A stretch of DNA of 64,000 nt, taken from Rhodospirillaceae bacterium (lineage in GTDB: Bacteria > Pseudomonadota > Alphaproteobacteria > UBA8366). Numbering within the stretch: the stretch's first letter is position 1; every line of letters starts with the position of its first letter. Below are positions 7,553 through 19,098 of the stretch, in pieces. The stretch covers positions 483,826 through 547,825 of the forward strand of contig PBKG01000006.1 of the NCBI GenBank assembly GCA_002722095.1, written 5' to 3'. The position numbers were made by a program, and so were the translations under genes. The notes under the pieces are model-generated. The model worked only from the letters and a program-made list of their open reading frames with translations, had not been told where the DNA came from and did no database searches.

Positions 7553-8985
7553 CGCTGAACCCGGAACTAAAACGTAATCTATGGCTCGAACTTTCGCTCG
7601 AGCGGTTGATCGCGATGCCGGTCGTACTAGGGCTGTTGTTTTGGGTGATGACGCTGGTGAGCGGTCACGTGGCCCTCGCGAGCGTCTCGATTGCCGCGTT
7701 TCATCTTTTAGTGTTGCTTTGGGGGAGCCGGCGGGCGGCCCGCGGGGTGTCGGATGAATTGCGGGCGGGCACTTGGGATGATCAACGAATGTCGCCGATC
7801 GACGCCTGGTCAATGGCCTGGGGAAAGCTTGTCGGCGCAACTATTTTTGTTTGGTATGGCGGCGCTTTTTGTCTCGCGGTTTTTATTGGTGCCCGCGTGC
7901 AACAAGGCGGATTTTTGACTTGGGACAATGCCGTCATCAATCTGTCGTTTATGACCAGTCTTATTGTCTTGGGACTGCTCGCTCAGTCTGTCGCATTGAC
8001 TGCATCACTCGCATTTCTGCAAAAGCGCCGCCTCGAACGGCGGCTATCGGTCACGTTCAGCCAAATTATTGGATTGGCGGTTGCAGCCTATGCGGGCGCG
8101 TTGGTTTTCCGGGAGTTTTTTATAGATCTCGGAACCATGGCGAAGTTCGGCGAAACGATTCGGTGGTTTGGTCACGGAATTGATTTCATGCCTTTTGCAT
8201 TGCTGTCTCTAGGCGCTTTTCTTGGCTGGGCGTTTTTAGGGCTCTATCGCTTGATGCAAGTGGAACTGCAATATCGAATTCGGCCTTGGGCATGGGTCTG
8301 TTTCAGCATTTTCGCAATGGTTTATGCGGCCGGCTTGTTGCATGACGAACTGGTATCGAACCATTTAGATGATCTGCTGAAACTGGTCGTGCCCTTCGTG
8401 ATCGCGGCGGCGGGGGTTTATTTGATCTTTTTCCTCGAACCCAAAAACACTGTCCAATTGCGGAAATGGATTGCGGCGGTTCAAGGCCGGAGCTGGTCGG
8501 GATTTTGGCGCCTGACGCCTAACTGGATACTTGCACTTGCGTTGCTATGGATTGTGGGTCTTTTGCAAATCGTGATTCTAATTGGCCAAGATGTTCAATT
8601 GCCCGAACCGGTGCGGTGGCTTGGCGTTTCAATTGGGGAAGTATCCAGTATCTGGGTATTTGCGGTGCTGCTATTTGTCTGCCGCGATATTCTTTTGCTG
8701 TTGTATCTCAATCTGTCGCGTACCAAAGGCAAACCGGATACGACCGGTATTATCTATTTGGCGGTGCTTTACGGTTTGCTTCCGCCGTTGGTCACCGTAT
8801 TGGGCGGGCACTCTTTATTGCCGATCGTGGTTCCGTATCCGTCGGATAATTTCCTTCTTGTAGTTGTCCCGGTGAGTCTGCAGATCGCCGCGATTGGCTA
8901 TATTTGCCGTCGCGCATGGAATAGCCAGCACCCCGAACGAACGGTGCAGCTATCTGGCGGCTCTTCCGGCGCCTCTGGGGAATAA
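7549..8985 (+). CDS. ABC-2 type transporter permease, multi-pass membrane protein
   Basis: 478 residues, mostly hydrophobic. About ten to twelve transmembrane segments are visible (for example VVLGLLFWVMTLVSG near residue 25 and LALALLWIVGLLQIVILIG near residue 327). The early segment ARGVSDELRAGTWDDQRMSP resembles the cytoplasmic loop of ABC-2 permeases. It is translationally coupled to the ATPase upstream. No substrate-binding protein is encoded nearby, in line with export. The substrate cannot be inferred. Confidence 0.8.
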   Translation: MTLNPELKRNLWLELSLERLIAMPVVLGLLFWVMTLVSGHVALASVSIAAFHLLVLLWGSRRAARGVSDELRAGTWDDQRMSPIDAWSMAWGKLVGATIFVWYGGAFCLAVFIGARVQQGGFLTWDNAVINLSFMTSLIVLGLLAQSVALTASLAFLQKRRLERRLSVTFSQIIGLAVAAYAGALVFREFFIDLGTMAKFGETIRWFGHGIDFMPFALLSLGAFLGWAFLGLYRLMQVELQYRIRPWAWVCFSIFAMVYAAGLLHDELVSNHLDDLLKLVVPFVIAAAGVYLIFFLEPKNTVQLRKWIAAVQGRSWSGFWRLTPNWILALALLWIVGLLQIVILIGQDVQLPEPVRWLGVSIGEVSSIWVFAVLLFVCRDILLLLYLNLSRTKGKPDTTGIIYLAVLYGLLPPLVTVLGGHSLLPIVVPYPSDNFLLVVVPVSLQIAAIGYICRRAWNSQHPERTVQLSGGSSGASGE

Positions 8986-9083
8986 TCTCCTCCGGCGATG
9001 GCGTAACGGCCGTTTTCCTGTACATTTACAATTATTAGCCGTGCCCGCGGTTTGTTTGGGACGGGGAAATAGGGGTGATTTCA

Positions 9084-12000
9084 ATGACGACACGAGACGA
9101 TACGCGAAGAGCGAAAATCATTGCCGATCTGGTCAAGACGGCAAAGTCGCGAAAACTTGGACGGCGCAGTGCCTTGGCGCCGGCATTCATCAGCGAGTTC
9201 TACGGCGGGATTCCACTGGAAGACATTGAACGTCTCGGCACCGAAGACCTTCTCGTTGCGGCAATCTCCTGCCTCGATTTCGCGGTCCAGCGTCGTCCGG
9301 GGCGCACGAAAATCCGTGCCTTCAATCCCGAAGACGATCACCCGGCCTGGCACGCCCGCCAAACCATTGTCGAAATCATCAACGACGATATGCCATTTTT
9401 GGTCGATTCGGTGACCAACGCGCTGAACGGTTTGAACATTACCGTTCACACGATAATTCATCCGGTGTTTTCGGTTGAGCGCACAAAGGGGGGCACGCTG
9501 TCCAAGCTCGAGCCCCGCCGAAAAGAAACGCCGGAAAGCCGATTTGAATCCCATATGCAGGTGCATATCGATGAGCAGACCAGCGCCCGGGCCCTGAAAC
9601 GGATCGAGAGCGAGCTTCGCCGGGTGCTGAGCGACGTGCAGGCCGCGGTTCGGGATTGGCGGCCGATGTTGCATCAGGTCAACAATCTGATCGTCGACCT
9701 TGAAACCACCCAAACCAAAATACCCCAGCGCGAAGTCGACGAATCGGTCGAGTTTCTGAAATGGATGCTGAACGGTCATTTTACCTTCCTGGGCTATCGT
9801 GAATTCGAGCTGAAGGGCCGCGGCCGGCGGACCCACTTTAGTGTCGTGCCAAACTCCGGGCGTGGGATCCTGCGCGATGACGAACGGATCGTGTTCAGCA
9901 AACTGCGCAATGTTGGTGAAATTTCACCGGAGATCGAAGCCTTCCTGCGCCAACCTCACCTGTTGTTGGTAACCAAGGGCGGAATGATGTCCACAGTGCA
10001 TCGGCGCACGCCGATCGATGCCATTGGGATCAAAAAGCTAGATGCGTCGGGCAAGGTGATCGGCGAGTATCTCATCGTTGGGCTATTCACGTCGGTGGCC
10101 TATAGCCGCAGCGCATCGACAATTCCTTATGTCCGACGCAAGGTCCAAGAAGCGATGGATCGGTCCGGCTACGACCCCACGGGTCACACCGGCAAAGCGT
10201 TGATGCATATTCTGGAGAACTTTCCGCGCGACGAATTGTTCCAGATCACAGTGCGCGATTTGGTGGCGATCGGGAACGGTGTCGTCACGTTGCAGGATCG
10301 TCAGCGGCTAGCACTTTTTGTGCGTAAGGATCCGTTTGAACGATTTGTGTCGGCATATGTCTATCTACCGCGCGAGCGATATAACCAGAGCCTGAGAAAT
10401 GAGCTGGAGCGCATACTGTGCGAGGCGTTCGATGGCACCATCACGAGCGAAAGTTCCCAGTTTGGTGACGATCCGCTCGGGCGTCTGCACCGGATTATCA
10501 CCCCTCGTACCGATGCTATTCCCAAATATGACGTGCGCAAGATCGAAGCCGAATTGCGCGAAGCGGCGCGGTCCTGGTCCGAACGTCTGCACGATGTGCT
10601 CGCCAACGCCCATGACGAGGAAACGGCAAAATCGATGATGGAGCGTTATGGCGATGCGTTCCCCGCGATATATCGAGAGAACTACCCGGTCGACGAAGCG
10701 ATTCACGACATAACTAAATGCGAGGAAACCCTCAGGACCAACACGCTCTGCCTTAGTCTCTACAAGCCCGACGGGGCGTCAGCGCCTGAGTACAGGCTGA
10801 AGATTTATAACCCCGGCGATGCGATGGCACTTTCCGACGTACTGCCGGTGCTCGAAAATATGGGACTCAAAGTGATCAACGAAGTGCCGTTCCGGGTCCA
10901 CCCAACCGGCGCCGAAGCGGGCATTCAAATTCATGACTTCGGACTTGTCACCGAATCCGAGCAAAAAATCGACCATGAGGCGGTTCGATACGCATTTCAC
11001 GATGCGTTCGCGCGCGTCTGGCAAGGCGAAATGGAGGATGACGGCTTCAACAAGCTTGTCCTTATTGCCGGGCTGAGTTGGCGCGACGTGGTGGTGTTGC
11101 GCGCCTATTGCAAATATTTGCGCCAGGCCGGCGTCCCGTTCAGTCAGGCCTATATGGAAGAAACCATGGCCGGCAATAGCGGGATTGCAGGCAAGATCGT
11201 CGAGCTTTTCACCGCACGGTTCGATCCTGATTTCGTGGGTCGGCGAAAAGTGCGGAATCGCGCGCCACCCAGAGCATCAACCGAATGCTGGAAAAGGTCG
11301 CAAATCTCGACGAAGACCGCATCATTCGCCACTACGTCAATCTGGTGCAAAACACGCTCCGGACCAATTTCTACCAGGCCGGTGAAGACGGGGCGGTGAA
11401 ACCCTATGCATCGTTCAAGTTCGATGCGCAGAATGTCGATGCCTTGCCGCTTCCGAAACCGCTTCGGGAAATATTCGTTTACAGCCCGCGCTTCGAAGGC
11501 GTGCACCTCCGCTTCGGGTTTGTCGCGCGCGGCGGCTTGCGCTGGTCGGATCGACGCGAGGATTTCCGCACCGAAATTTTGGGTCTGGTTAAGGCACAGC
11601 AGGTTAAGAACGCGGTGATCGTACCGGTCGGGTCGAAAGGTGGCTTCGTGCTGAAAAAGGCGCCGCCGATGTCCGATCGGGAAGCTTTCATGGCCGAAGG
11701 TATTGCGGTCTATAAGAATTTCATCCGCGGCATACTCGACATCACCGACAACCTGAAAGGGAATGATGTTGTGCCGCCGGAACAGGTCGTCCGCCAGGAT
11801 GACGACGACCCCTATCTAGTGGTCGCCGCCGATAAAGGGACCGCAACCTTTTCCGATTTCGCCAACGGTGTGGCGCGGGATTACGGGTATTGGCTCGACG
11901 ATGCCTTCGCAAGCGGTGGATCGGTCGGGTACGACCACAAGAAGATGGGTATTACCGCCCGCGGGGCGTGGGAATCAGTTAAGCGTCATTTCCGCGAAAT

Positions 12001-13915
12001 GGGCCACAACACGCAAGAGGAACCCTTCACCGTTCTCGGCGTTGGCGATATGTCCGGCGACGTTTTCGGCAACGGCATGCTGCTTTCCGAACACATAAAG
12101 CTGGTCGGTGCATTCAACCATTTACATATTTTTGTCGACCCGAATCCGGACCCGGCCAAAAGCTTCAGGGAGCGCCGCCGATTGTTCGCGCTGCCGCGTT
12201 CAAGTTGGACCGATTATGACAAGGCATTGATTTCCAAAGGCGGCGGCATCATCGATCGAAAAGCGAAATCGGTCACCATTACTCGAGAAATGAAAGAGCT
12301 GTTTGGAATCACGGCGAGCAGCTTGACGCCAAATCAGCTTTTGAATGCGATGCTGCGGGCCGAAGTCGATCTGCTTTGGTTCGGCGGTATCGGTACTTAC
12401 GTAAAATCCTCCGGCGAGACCGACGCCGATGCGGGCGACCGGGCCAACGATCCGATCAGGGTCAATGGCGAGGAGCTCAATTGTAAGGTGGTCGGCGAAG
12501 GGGCCAACTTGGGCTGTACGCAGCTCGGCCGCGTGGAGTTCGCCAAGAACGGCGGACGCATCTATACCGACTTCATCGACAATTCTGCCGGCGTCGATTG
12601 CTCCGACCATGAGGTCAACATCAAGATTTGCCTCGGCGATGTGGTCCGGCGCAAGAAAATGACCGAAAAGCAGCGCAATACTCTGCTTGAACGCATGACC
12701 GACGAGGTGTCGGATCTTGTCTTGCGCGACAACTATCAACAAACCCAGTCGCTACAGGTTGAGTTGACTCACGGCCACAAGGTTCTCGACCAGCAGCAGC
12801 GGATGATCCGCGCGTTCGAACGTGCCGGCGAACTTGATAGGGCGATCGAGTTTTTGCCCGAAGACGAGGAAATCGCCGAGCGGCGGTCGGCCCGGCAAGG
12901 GCTCACCTCTCCGGAAATTTCGGTGCTGCTGGCTTATGCGAAAAACCTTACCTACACCGAGTTGCTCGAATCCGATTTGCCCGATGAGCCGCTATTGGTC
13001 GAGGATTTGACCCGTTATTTCCCGACGCCGATCCAGCGTAGTCATAAGGCTGCGGTATCACGCCATAGACTGCGGCGCGAGATTATCGCCACCCAGATCA
13101 CCAACTCGATGATCAACCGCACCGGACCTACCTTCGTCAGCGAAATGACAGAGCGGACCGGAATGTCGACGGCGGCAATTGCGCGCGCCTATACCATAGT
13201 GCGCGAGGTGTTTCAGTTCCGTAAGACGTGGCGTGCAATCGAGGCGCTGGACAACAAGGTGCCGGCGCAAGACCAAAACATTATGCTATTTGAAACCCAA
13301 CGCACGATGGACCGTTTGACGGACTGGTTTTTGCGTCATGGGGATCATCCGCTCGATATTCGCAGTCATGTGCAGACCTATAAGCCCGGCGTGGATCAGC
13401 TCCGAAAATCCCTCGACGCACTAATGCCGTTGGAGATGGCGGAAGAGACACGCGAGCGTACAGGTCGATTCACACATCCCAACGTGCCGAAATCACTGGC
13501 CTACGATCTTGGTCACTTAAAGGCGCTTTCGACCGCCTGCGATGTGGTTCGTATCGGCAATTTGACCAACAAACCGCTACCTGAGGTTTCGCGCACCTAT
13601 TTTGCGGTTGGAACCCGTTTCCGGCTCGATGGGCTGCGCCACAGCGCCAATCTTCTTTATGCGGAAAGTGCCTGGCACCAGATGGCGTTGAGCGCGATTA
13701 TCGATGATCTTTGGGCCACACAGGGCGATATAACCGCCCGCGTTATCGCGGGTAGCAAGACCGGAGACGAAGCGCTCGATGCATGGGAAGCGACGCATCA
13801 GGAAGCGGTTTCTCGGATGGCCGAAATTGCCGCCGAAATTCAATCCTATCCTACGGTCGATCTGGCAATGCTGACGGTTGCGAATCGCGAATTGCGGGCC
13901 TTGGTCACTAATTAG
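9084..13915 (+). pseudogene. gdhB: NAD-specific glutamate dehydrogenase (large, about 180 kDa class), one-base frameshift
   Basis: The product would be about 1,610 residues, the normal size of the large NAD-GDH, which converts glutamate to 2-oxoglutarate. It is split at the A-run 11246-11249. Upstream, one frame encodes the N-terminal regulatory region through AGKIVELFTARFDPDFVGRR. Downstream, the frame one base back resumes with KSAESRATQSINRMLEKVAN and continues to the stop at 13915. One extra A would restore the whole protein. The catalytic core lies in the second part: GFVARGGLRWSDRREDFRTE, the lysine motif VGSKGGF, then GVGDMSGDVFGNGM and a C-terminal helical region. All of it is well conserved, so the break is recent or an assembly error. 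The start at 9084 has a GGGGTG ribosome-binding site; 9075 is an alternative. Confidence 0.88.
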
Positions 13916-14232
13916 CGGGTTTTCACCGCGGTTCCCGTGGCCGCGACCATAAGCATGGTGCCGTTTTTGCCGACGGTTTGAAAATCGATATCGACCCCGA
14001 TAATCGCATCTGCACCTAAAGCATTTGCGTTTTCGACCAGATCGGCCAGCGCTGCTTCCCGGCCGTCGCGGACGACGTTTTCGTAAGATTTCGAACGTCC
14101 GCCGATGACGTCGCGGACGCCGGCAAAAATATCGCGGAACACGTTGGCACCGTAGATAACTTCGCCGCTGGCAATTCCCAGGTAGTCTGAGATGGCTTTG
14201 CCTTCGATATTGTATGAAGTGGTTACGATCAT
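13912..14232 (-). CDS. YbjQ/UPF0145 (DUF74) family protein
   Basis: 106 residues from the ATG at 14232. The sequence begins MIVTTSYNIEGKAISDYLG and carries the family features GEVIYGANVFRDIFAG and ANALGADAIIGVDIDF. YbjQ proteins form pentameric rings in solved structures, and their function is unresolved. The stop overlaps the end of the glutamate dehydrogenase gene by four bases in a convergent arrangement. The gene is divergent from the MFS gene, with a short shared promoter region between them. Confidence 0.87.
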   Translation of the reverse strand: MIVTTSYNIEGKAISDYLGIASGEVIYGANVFRDIFAGVRDVIGGRSKSYENVVRDGREAALADLVENANALGADAIIGVDIDFQTVGKNGTMLMVAATGTAVKTR

Positions 14233-14277
14233 GGGACCGGTCCTTGTCTGTGTTAGGTTATGGCAGGTTGGTCGGTG

Positions 14278-15588
14278 ATGGCCGACAGCATAGCAAAGGA
14301 ATCGGTCAGGCAAGTGAATCGTCCCGCCATTCTTTCCTGGTGTCTCTACGATTGGGCGAATTCTGCGTTCAATACGGTCATCGGCACATTCATTTTCAGC
14401 GTCTATTTTGCCAAGGGTATTTATGGAGACGCTACCGGCGGAAGTGTTGTTTGGGGTTATGCCATCGGTGGAGCCGGTTTAGTAGTTGCGCTGTTAGGCC
14501 CGGTCGTTGGTGCCGTCGCCGATCATAGCGGTCGTCACAAGAGTTGGGTCGCAAGCGCTACGGGCGTCACCGTGCTCGCAACTGCGGCGCTGTATTTTGC
14601 CGAGCCTGACCAACAATTCGTGCTTTTCGCTTTGGTTCTCGTGGTGATCGCCACGATCGCCTTTGAATTAGGCGCGGTTTTTTATAATGCGACGTTGCAT
14701 GCGGTCGCGCCGCCCGGAATGCTCGGCCGGGTGTCCGGTTGGGGCTGGGCAACCGGCTATTTCGGTGGATTGGGATGTCTCGGTCTCGGGTTGGTTGCCT
14801 TGGTGCAGCCGGAGGTTCCCTGGTTTGGGTTTGCGAAAGAGGGGGCGGAGAACATTCGCGCGACCGCTCCGTTGGTCGCGTTATGGTTTGGACTCTTCGC
14901 ATTGCCGTTTTTTATTTTCGTGCCCGCCTATAAAGGTGACTCGATTCCGACGGGAAAAGCCATTCGTGCCGGCTTGCGCCAATTGCTGGATACGGTGCGT
15001 GAAATAAAATCCTATCGTTCTATTGTCCTGTTTCTGATCGCCAGCGCCCTTTACCGCGACGGACTGGCAACCTTGTTTGCATTGGGTGGGCTTTATGCCG
15101 CCGGCGTCTATGGCATGGGGTTCGAGGACATAATGCTGTTTGCTATCGGGCTCAATATTTCCGCAGGTCTCGGCGCCTTTGCCTTCGCCTGGGTCGATGA
15201 CCGGGTCGGCTCCAAGCAAACCGTACTGGCTGCGCTCGCCGGGTTGCTTGTTTTCGGTATTGCGATTCTGTTCACCGACGACCGGGGCTGGTTTGTTGGG
15301 CTTGCCATCGGGCTCGGCGTTTTCGTGGGCCCAGCCCAAGCGGCGAGCCGGTCCCTTATGGCCCGAATTTCACCTCGGGGCATGGAAACGGAAATGTTCG
15401 GGCTATATGCGTTGACCGGTAAGTCCGTCGCCTTCTTGGGGCCGATTTTTTATGCCGCTGCGACCGATGCCTTCGATAGCCAACGCGCTGGATTGGTAAC
15501 AATTTTAGTGGTTTGGGCGCTGGGGGCGCTCCTATTGCTCGGCGTTCGTACGGAATCTTCTAATGCCGGAAATGGTGCATCCCAGTGA
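14278..15588 (+). CDS. UMF1-type MFS transporter
   Basis: 436 residues with about twelve transmembrane helices. The opening [20 protein letters not shown] is the diagnostic N-terminus of the UMF1 (Atg22-like) MFS branch. A cytoplasmic MFS motif follows as [14 protein letters not shown], and a second equivalent appears as [14 protein letters not shown]. Bacterial members are presumed exporters, with amino-acid efflux suggested by the eukaryotic relatives. An in-frame ATG at 14260 could add six residues. The 3' end overlaps the 3' end of purH by 29 bases. Confidence 0.85.
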   Translation: MADSIAKESVRQVNRPAILSWCLYDWANSAFNTVIGTFIFSVYFAKGIYGDATGGSVVWGYAIGGAGLVVALLGPVVGAVADHSGRHKSWVASATGVTVLATAALYFAEPDQQFVLFALVLVVIATIAFELGAVFYNATLHAVAPPGMLGRVSGWGWATGYFGGLGCLGLGLVALVQPEVPWFGFAKEGAENIRATAPLVALWFGLFALPFFIFVPAYKGDSIPTGKAIRAGLRQLLDTVREIKSYRSIVLFLIASALYRDGLATLFALGGLYAAGVYGMGFEDIMLFAIGLNISAGLGAFAFAWVDDRVGSKQTVLAALAGLLVFGIAILFTDDRGWFVGLAIGLGVFVGPAQAASRSLMARISPRGMETEMFGLYALTGKSVAFLGPIFYAAATDAFDSQRAGLVTILVVWALGALLLLGVRTESSNAGNGASQ

Positions 15589-17137
15589 ACACCATGGCGA
15601 TGCCGGCCTCGTCGGCTGCCTTGATCACCTCGTCGTCGCGAATGGAGCCGCCCGGCTGAATAACGGCGGTGGCGCCCGCTTCGACAGCTGCTAACAGGCC
15701 ATCCGCGAAAGGAAAAAATGCATCGGATGCGACTACCGATCCTTCGGTGCGCAAGCTTTTTTCGCCAGCGGCTTCGGCGGCTTCTTTCGATTTAAGTGCG
15801 GCGATACGCGATGAGTCGACCCGGCTCATCTGTCCCGCACCCATGCCGACGGTAACGCCGTCTTTAACGTAGATGATGGCATTGGATTTGACATGCTTGC
15901 AGACGGTAAACGCGAACAATAAGTCGGCGACTTGTTGTGCGCTGGGTTTTTGTTTCGTCACTACTTTCAAGTCCGCCTCTCGGATACGTCCATCGTCGCG
16001 CGACATGGCGAGAAATCCGCCGGCAATAGTTTTGATTGCTCGTCCGGGGGCGGCTGGATCCGCCATTTCGCCTGTTAGCAGGACGCGGAGGTTTTTCTTA
16101 GCCGCCATTATCTCCCGTGCCTTTTTATCCGCATCGGGCGCGATCACCACTTCGGCAAAAAGATCGGCGATTTTCTCGGCGGTTTCGCCGGTCAACGTGT
16201 CGTTGAGCGCGATAATTCCGCCAAAGGCGCTGATAGGATCGCAAGTTAGCGCCTTCGAATAGGCATCGCTGAGATTGTCGCCGAGCGCCACGCCGCAGGG
16301 ATTCGCATGCTTGATGATCGCACAGGCAGGCTGTTCGAATTCGGAGACCAGCTCGAATGCGGCATCGGTGTCATTGAGATTATTGTAGCTGAGCTCCTTG
16401 CCTTGGATTTGCTCGGCGGTGGCCACCCCAGGACGGGCCGCGCCGCCGAGATAGAGGGCGGCATCTTGGTGCGGGTTCTCGCCATACCGAAGTTTTTGCT
16501 GCAATTTTCCGCCTCCGACCAATCGGTCGGGGAAAAGCTCGCCACGCTCGGCGGCGAACCAACTCGCGATCATTCCGTCATAGTACGCCGTGTGGGCATA
16601 GGCTTCTTCGGCGAAAGTCCGGCGAAGTTCAGCTGTCGTCGCGCCATTGTTGGCTGTCATTGCTTCTATAACCGCGTTGTATTGGCTGGGGTCTGTCACG
16701 ACTGTAACCGACCCATGATTCTTCGCTGCCGCCCGGATGAGCGCAGGCCCGCCGATATCGATATTCTCGATACATTCCTCGAATGGCGCGCCTTTCGCGA
16801 CGGTGGCTTCGAAGGGATACAGATTGACGACGACGAGATCGATGGGCGCGATGTCATGTGTTTCCATCTGGGAAAGATGATCACCGAGATCGCGGCGGCC
16901 CAAAATTCCGCCGTGAATTTTCGGATGCAATGTCTTTACGCGGCCGTCGAGTATCTCAGGCGACCCCGTGTGATCGGCCACTTCGGTGACCGCGATGCCG
17001 GCGTCACCCATCGCCTTTGCGGAACCTCCTGTAGACAATATTGCGACGCCAGCTGCGTTTAAACTGCGCGCAAAATCAATCAAATCCGTCTTATCCGAAA
17101 CGGAAATAAGAGCGCGGGCGATCGGCGTGTCGGTCAT
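15560..17137 (-). CDS. purH: Bifunctional AICAR transformylase/IMP cyclohydrolase PurH
   Basis: 525 residues, standard length. The N-terminal IMP cyclohydrolase (MGS-like) domain is seen as [30 protein letters not shown] and [15 protein letters not shown]. The C-terminal AICAR transformylase has [12 protein letters not shown] with the catalytic lysine-histidine pair, [20 protein letters not shown] and [10 protein letters not shown]. It performs the last two steps of IMP synthesis. The ATG at 17137 has an AAGGA ribosome-binding site. The capD-like gene upstream ends only 20 bases away on the same strand, so purH may be read from the polysaccharide operon as well. Confidence 0.97.
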   Translation of the reverse strand: MTDTPIARALISVSDKTDLIDFARSLNAAGVAILSTGGSAKAMGDAGIAVTEVADHTGSPEILDGRVKTLHPKIHGGILGRRDLGDHLSQMETHDIAPIDLVVVNLYPFEATVAKGAPFEECIENIDIGGPALIRAAAKNHGSVTVVTDPSQYNAVIEAMTANNGATTAELRRTFAEEAYAHTAYYDGMIASWFAAERGELFPDRLVGGGKLQQKLRYGENPHQDAALYLGGAARPGVATAEQIQGKELSYNNLNDTDAAFELVSEFEQPACAIIKHANPCGVALGDNLSDAYSKALTCDPISAFGGIIALNDTLTGETAEKIADLFAEVVIAPDADKKAREIMAAKKNLRVLLTGEMADPAAPGRAIKTIAGGFLAMSRDDGRIREADLKVVTKQKPSAQQVADLLFAFTVCKHVKSNAIIYVKDGVTVGMGAGQMSRVDSSRIAALKSKEAAEAAGEKSLRTEGSVVASDAFFPFADGLLAAVEAGATAVIQPGGSIRDDEVIKAADEAGIAMVFTGMHHFRH

Positions 17138-17157
17138 CGAGAGTTCCTTCAAATTTT

Positions 17158-19050
17158 CTATTTTCGAGAGGCTGGTTGATATTCGGGCACCAGGCGGGCG
17201 AGTTGCTGCAGCGTTTCCTTGCGATTTCGGGCCCGCGCCAGTTCGGCAATTTGTTCGATTTCGGCTTCAAGCGTCGCGAGGTCATGAATCTCCGGTGCGG
17301 CCAGAAACAGACCGGGGCTCTGGGCAGGTATCAAATCCTCGGATTCGTGCAGCAATTCCTCATGTAGCTTCTCGCCGGGTCGAAGGCCGGTAATTTCAAT
17401 TTTTATGTCGTCCCCGGGTTTTTGACCCGAAAGGCGGATCATTTGTTCGGCGAGATCGATGATCTTCACCGGCGCGCCCATATCGAGGACAAAAATCTTG
17501 CCGCCTGCTTCCGCATCGCCGACGCCCATGGCGGAGGCTTGCAGCACCAATTCTACCGCTTCGCCTGTGGTCATGAAGTAACGGGTGATATCCTTGTGGG
17601 TCACGGTCAACGGGCCGCCCCTTGCAAGCTGCCGCTGAAAGAGCGGCACCACCGATCCAGTCGAACCCAATACATTGCCGAAGCGGACGGTCACGTAACG
17701 CGTACCGCCACCGGACCGTTCCGCCACGTCGAGCGATTGACAATAGCTTTCTGCAAGCCGCTTGGTGGCGCCCATGACGTTGGTAGGATTGACCGCTTTA
17801 TCCGTGGAAATCTGCACCATCACATCGACGTCGCCTTTCCTGCAGGCGTTGGCGACGATTTGACTGCCGATCGTATTGGTCAGCACTCCTTCCATCGGAT
17901 TGGCCTCGACCATCGGCACATGTTTGAGCGCAGCTGCGTGAAATACCAAAGCCGGTTTCAGACGAGTGATTACATCTTCGATGCGGGCCGGATCGCGCAC
18001 GCTGCCGAGGATTGCCTCTCGCGGCATTTCTGGATGCCGTTCGCCAAGCTCCAGGTCGATTTGATAGAGGTGGTACTCCGCGTTATCGAACAATGCGATA
18101 TGGGCCGGCTCAAGATCGGATATCTGGCGCACGAGTTCGCTGCCGATGGTACCGCCGGCACCTGTCACCAGGACTCTTTTTCCAGTCACGAGCGCTTTGA
18201 TCGCATCACGGTCCAGTACTGCTTGGGGCCGACCGAGCAGATCGGCGAGGTCGATGGGCCTTGTTTGCGCCAGGTCTTCGATGCCTGCTTTGAGCTCCGT
18301 TAAGCGCGGTAAGCGCGCCATGGTGAGGCCATGGCGTTCGGCAATTTCCATGGTCTCGCGGATGACGGAACCATCTATATCTTCTGCTGTGAGCACCAGG
18401 CGTTGCACGCCGTTTCTTGCTTGCTTCTCCAGGACTGCGTCTAATCCGTCGAGACCGGCTAGGACAGGTACGCTGTGAATGTCCCGGCCGACTCGGCCGC
18501 CCTTGTGGTCGATGACGCCGGTCACCCGATATGCCGCATTACGGTCGCGCGCCTGTTCTCGGATAAAGGTTTCTGCTGCATCGCCGGCTCCGATTAACAG
18601 CACCGACACGCGACGGTGCGGGGTGTTTTCGAGCAAATGACCCACATGCCGATCCTTGATCAATCGGTAGCAGAAGCGTGGGCCACCGAGCAGCGCCATC
18701 AACAGGAACCATTGAATCAGAGGGGCCGAGCGCGGAAGCCCTTCCAGGCGCGTGAGCACGAACAACAATGGCAGAAAGACTAGGATCGCCAGCGTCACCG
18801 CTTTGGTGATGGTCAGAAGGTCGTTAACCGAGGCATATCGCCAAATCCCCCGGTACATCTTGCAGAACAGAAACACTGCAATCGCGATTATCGTGAAGCC
18901 GCCTGTCGCCGTGGCGAGATCGGTATCGGCCATTGGCCAAAAGTCTTCGCCCAGGCGCAAATAGAGCGCCAGCGGAAATGAAATCGCCGCCATCACCGTG
19001 TCATGGGCTAGCGCGATGCGGGCGCGGTTAAGTCTCGGAATGAGTGTCAT
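17158..19050 (-). CDS. Membrane-anchored UDP-sugar 4,6-dehydratase (WbpM/CapD/WreV family)
   Basis: 630 residues. The N-terminal quarter has four membrane helices and a first Rossmann-like domain ([17 protein letters not shown]). The second half is an SDR domain with [16 protein letters not shown] binding NAD and [18 protein letters not shown] as the active-site segment. A methionine replaces the usual catalytic tyrosine (SMK rather than SYK), the known signature of large WbpM-type UDP-GlcNAc 4,6-dehydratases. The product would be a UDP-4-keto-6-deoxy-HexNAc. It is last in an operon with the reductase and sugar-phosphate transferase, just upstream of purH. Confidence 0.9.
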   Translation of the reverse strand: MTLIPRLNRARIALAHDTVMAAISFPLALYLRLGEDFWPMADTDLATATGGFTIIAIAVFLFCKMYRGIWRYASVNDLLTITKAVTLAILVFLPLLFVLTRLEGLPRSAPLIQWFLLMALLGGPRFCYRLIKDRHVGHLLENTPHRRVSVLLIGAGDAAETFIREQARDRNAAYRVTGVIDHKGGRVGRDIHSVPVLAGLDGLDAVLEKQARNGVQRLVLTAEDIDGSVIRETMEIAERHGLTMARLPRLTELKAGIEDLAQTRPIDLADLLGRPQAVLDRDAIKALVTGKRVLVTGAGGTIGSELVRQISDLEPAHIALFDNAEYHLYQIDLELGERHPEMPREAILGSVRDPARIEDVITRLKPALVFHAAALKHVPMVEANPMEGVLTNTIGSQIVANACRKGDVDVMVQISTDKAVNPTNVMGATKRLAESYCQSLDVAERSGGGTRYVTVRFGNVLGSTGSVVPLFQRQLARGGPLTVTHKDITRYFMTTGEAVELVLQASAMGVGDAEAGGKIFVLDMGAPVKIIDLAEQMIRLSGQKPGDDIKIEITGLRPGEKLHEELLHESEDLIPAQSPGLFLAAPEIHDLATLEAEIEQIAELARARNRKETLQQLARLVPEYQPASRK

Positions 19051-19098
19051 TGACGGGCTTCATAGCGATGGCGGGGGGCCGTGACAAGCAAGTCGATA

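Noticed and set aside
11246..11249. Programmed -1 ribosomal frameshifting in the glutamate dehydrogenase gene
   Set aside because: The AAAA run allows slippage, but no full X-XXY-YYZ heptamer was found and I did not see a stimulatory structure after it. Large NAD-GDH genes are normally uninterrupted, so a missing base is simpler.
15560..15588. 29-base overlap of purH and MFS ends as a sign of regulation
   Set aside because: Short convergent overlaps are common in compact genomes, and no special structure was seen in it.
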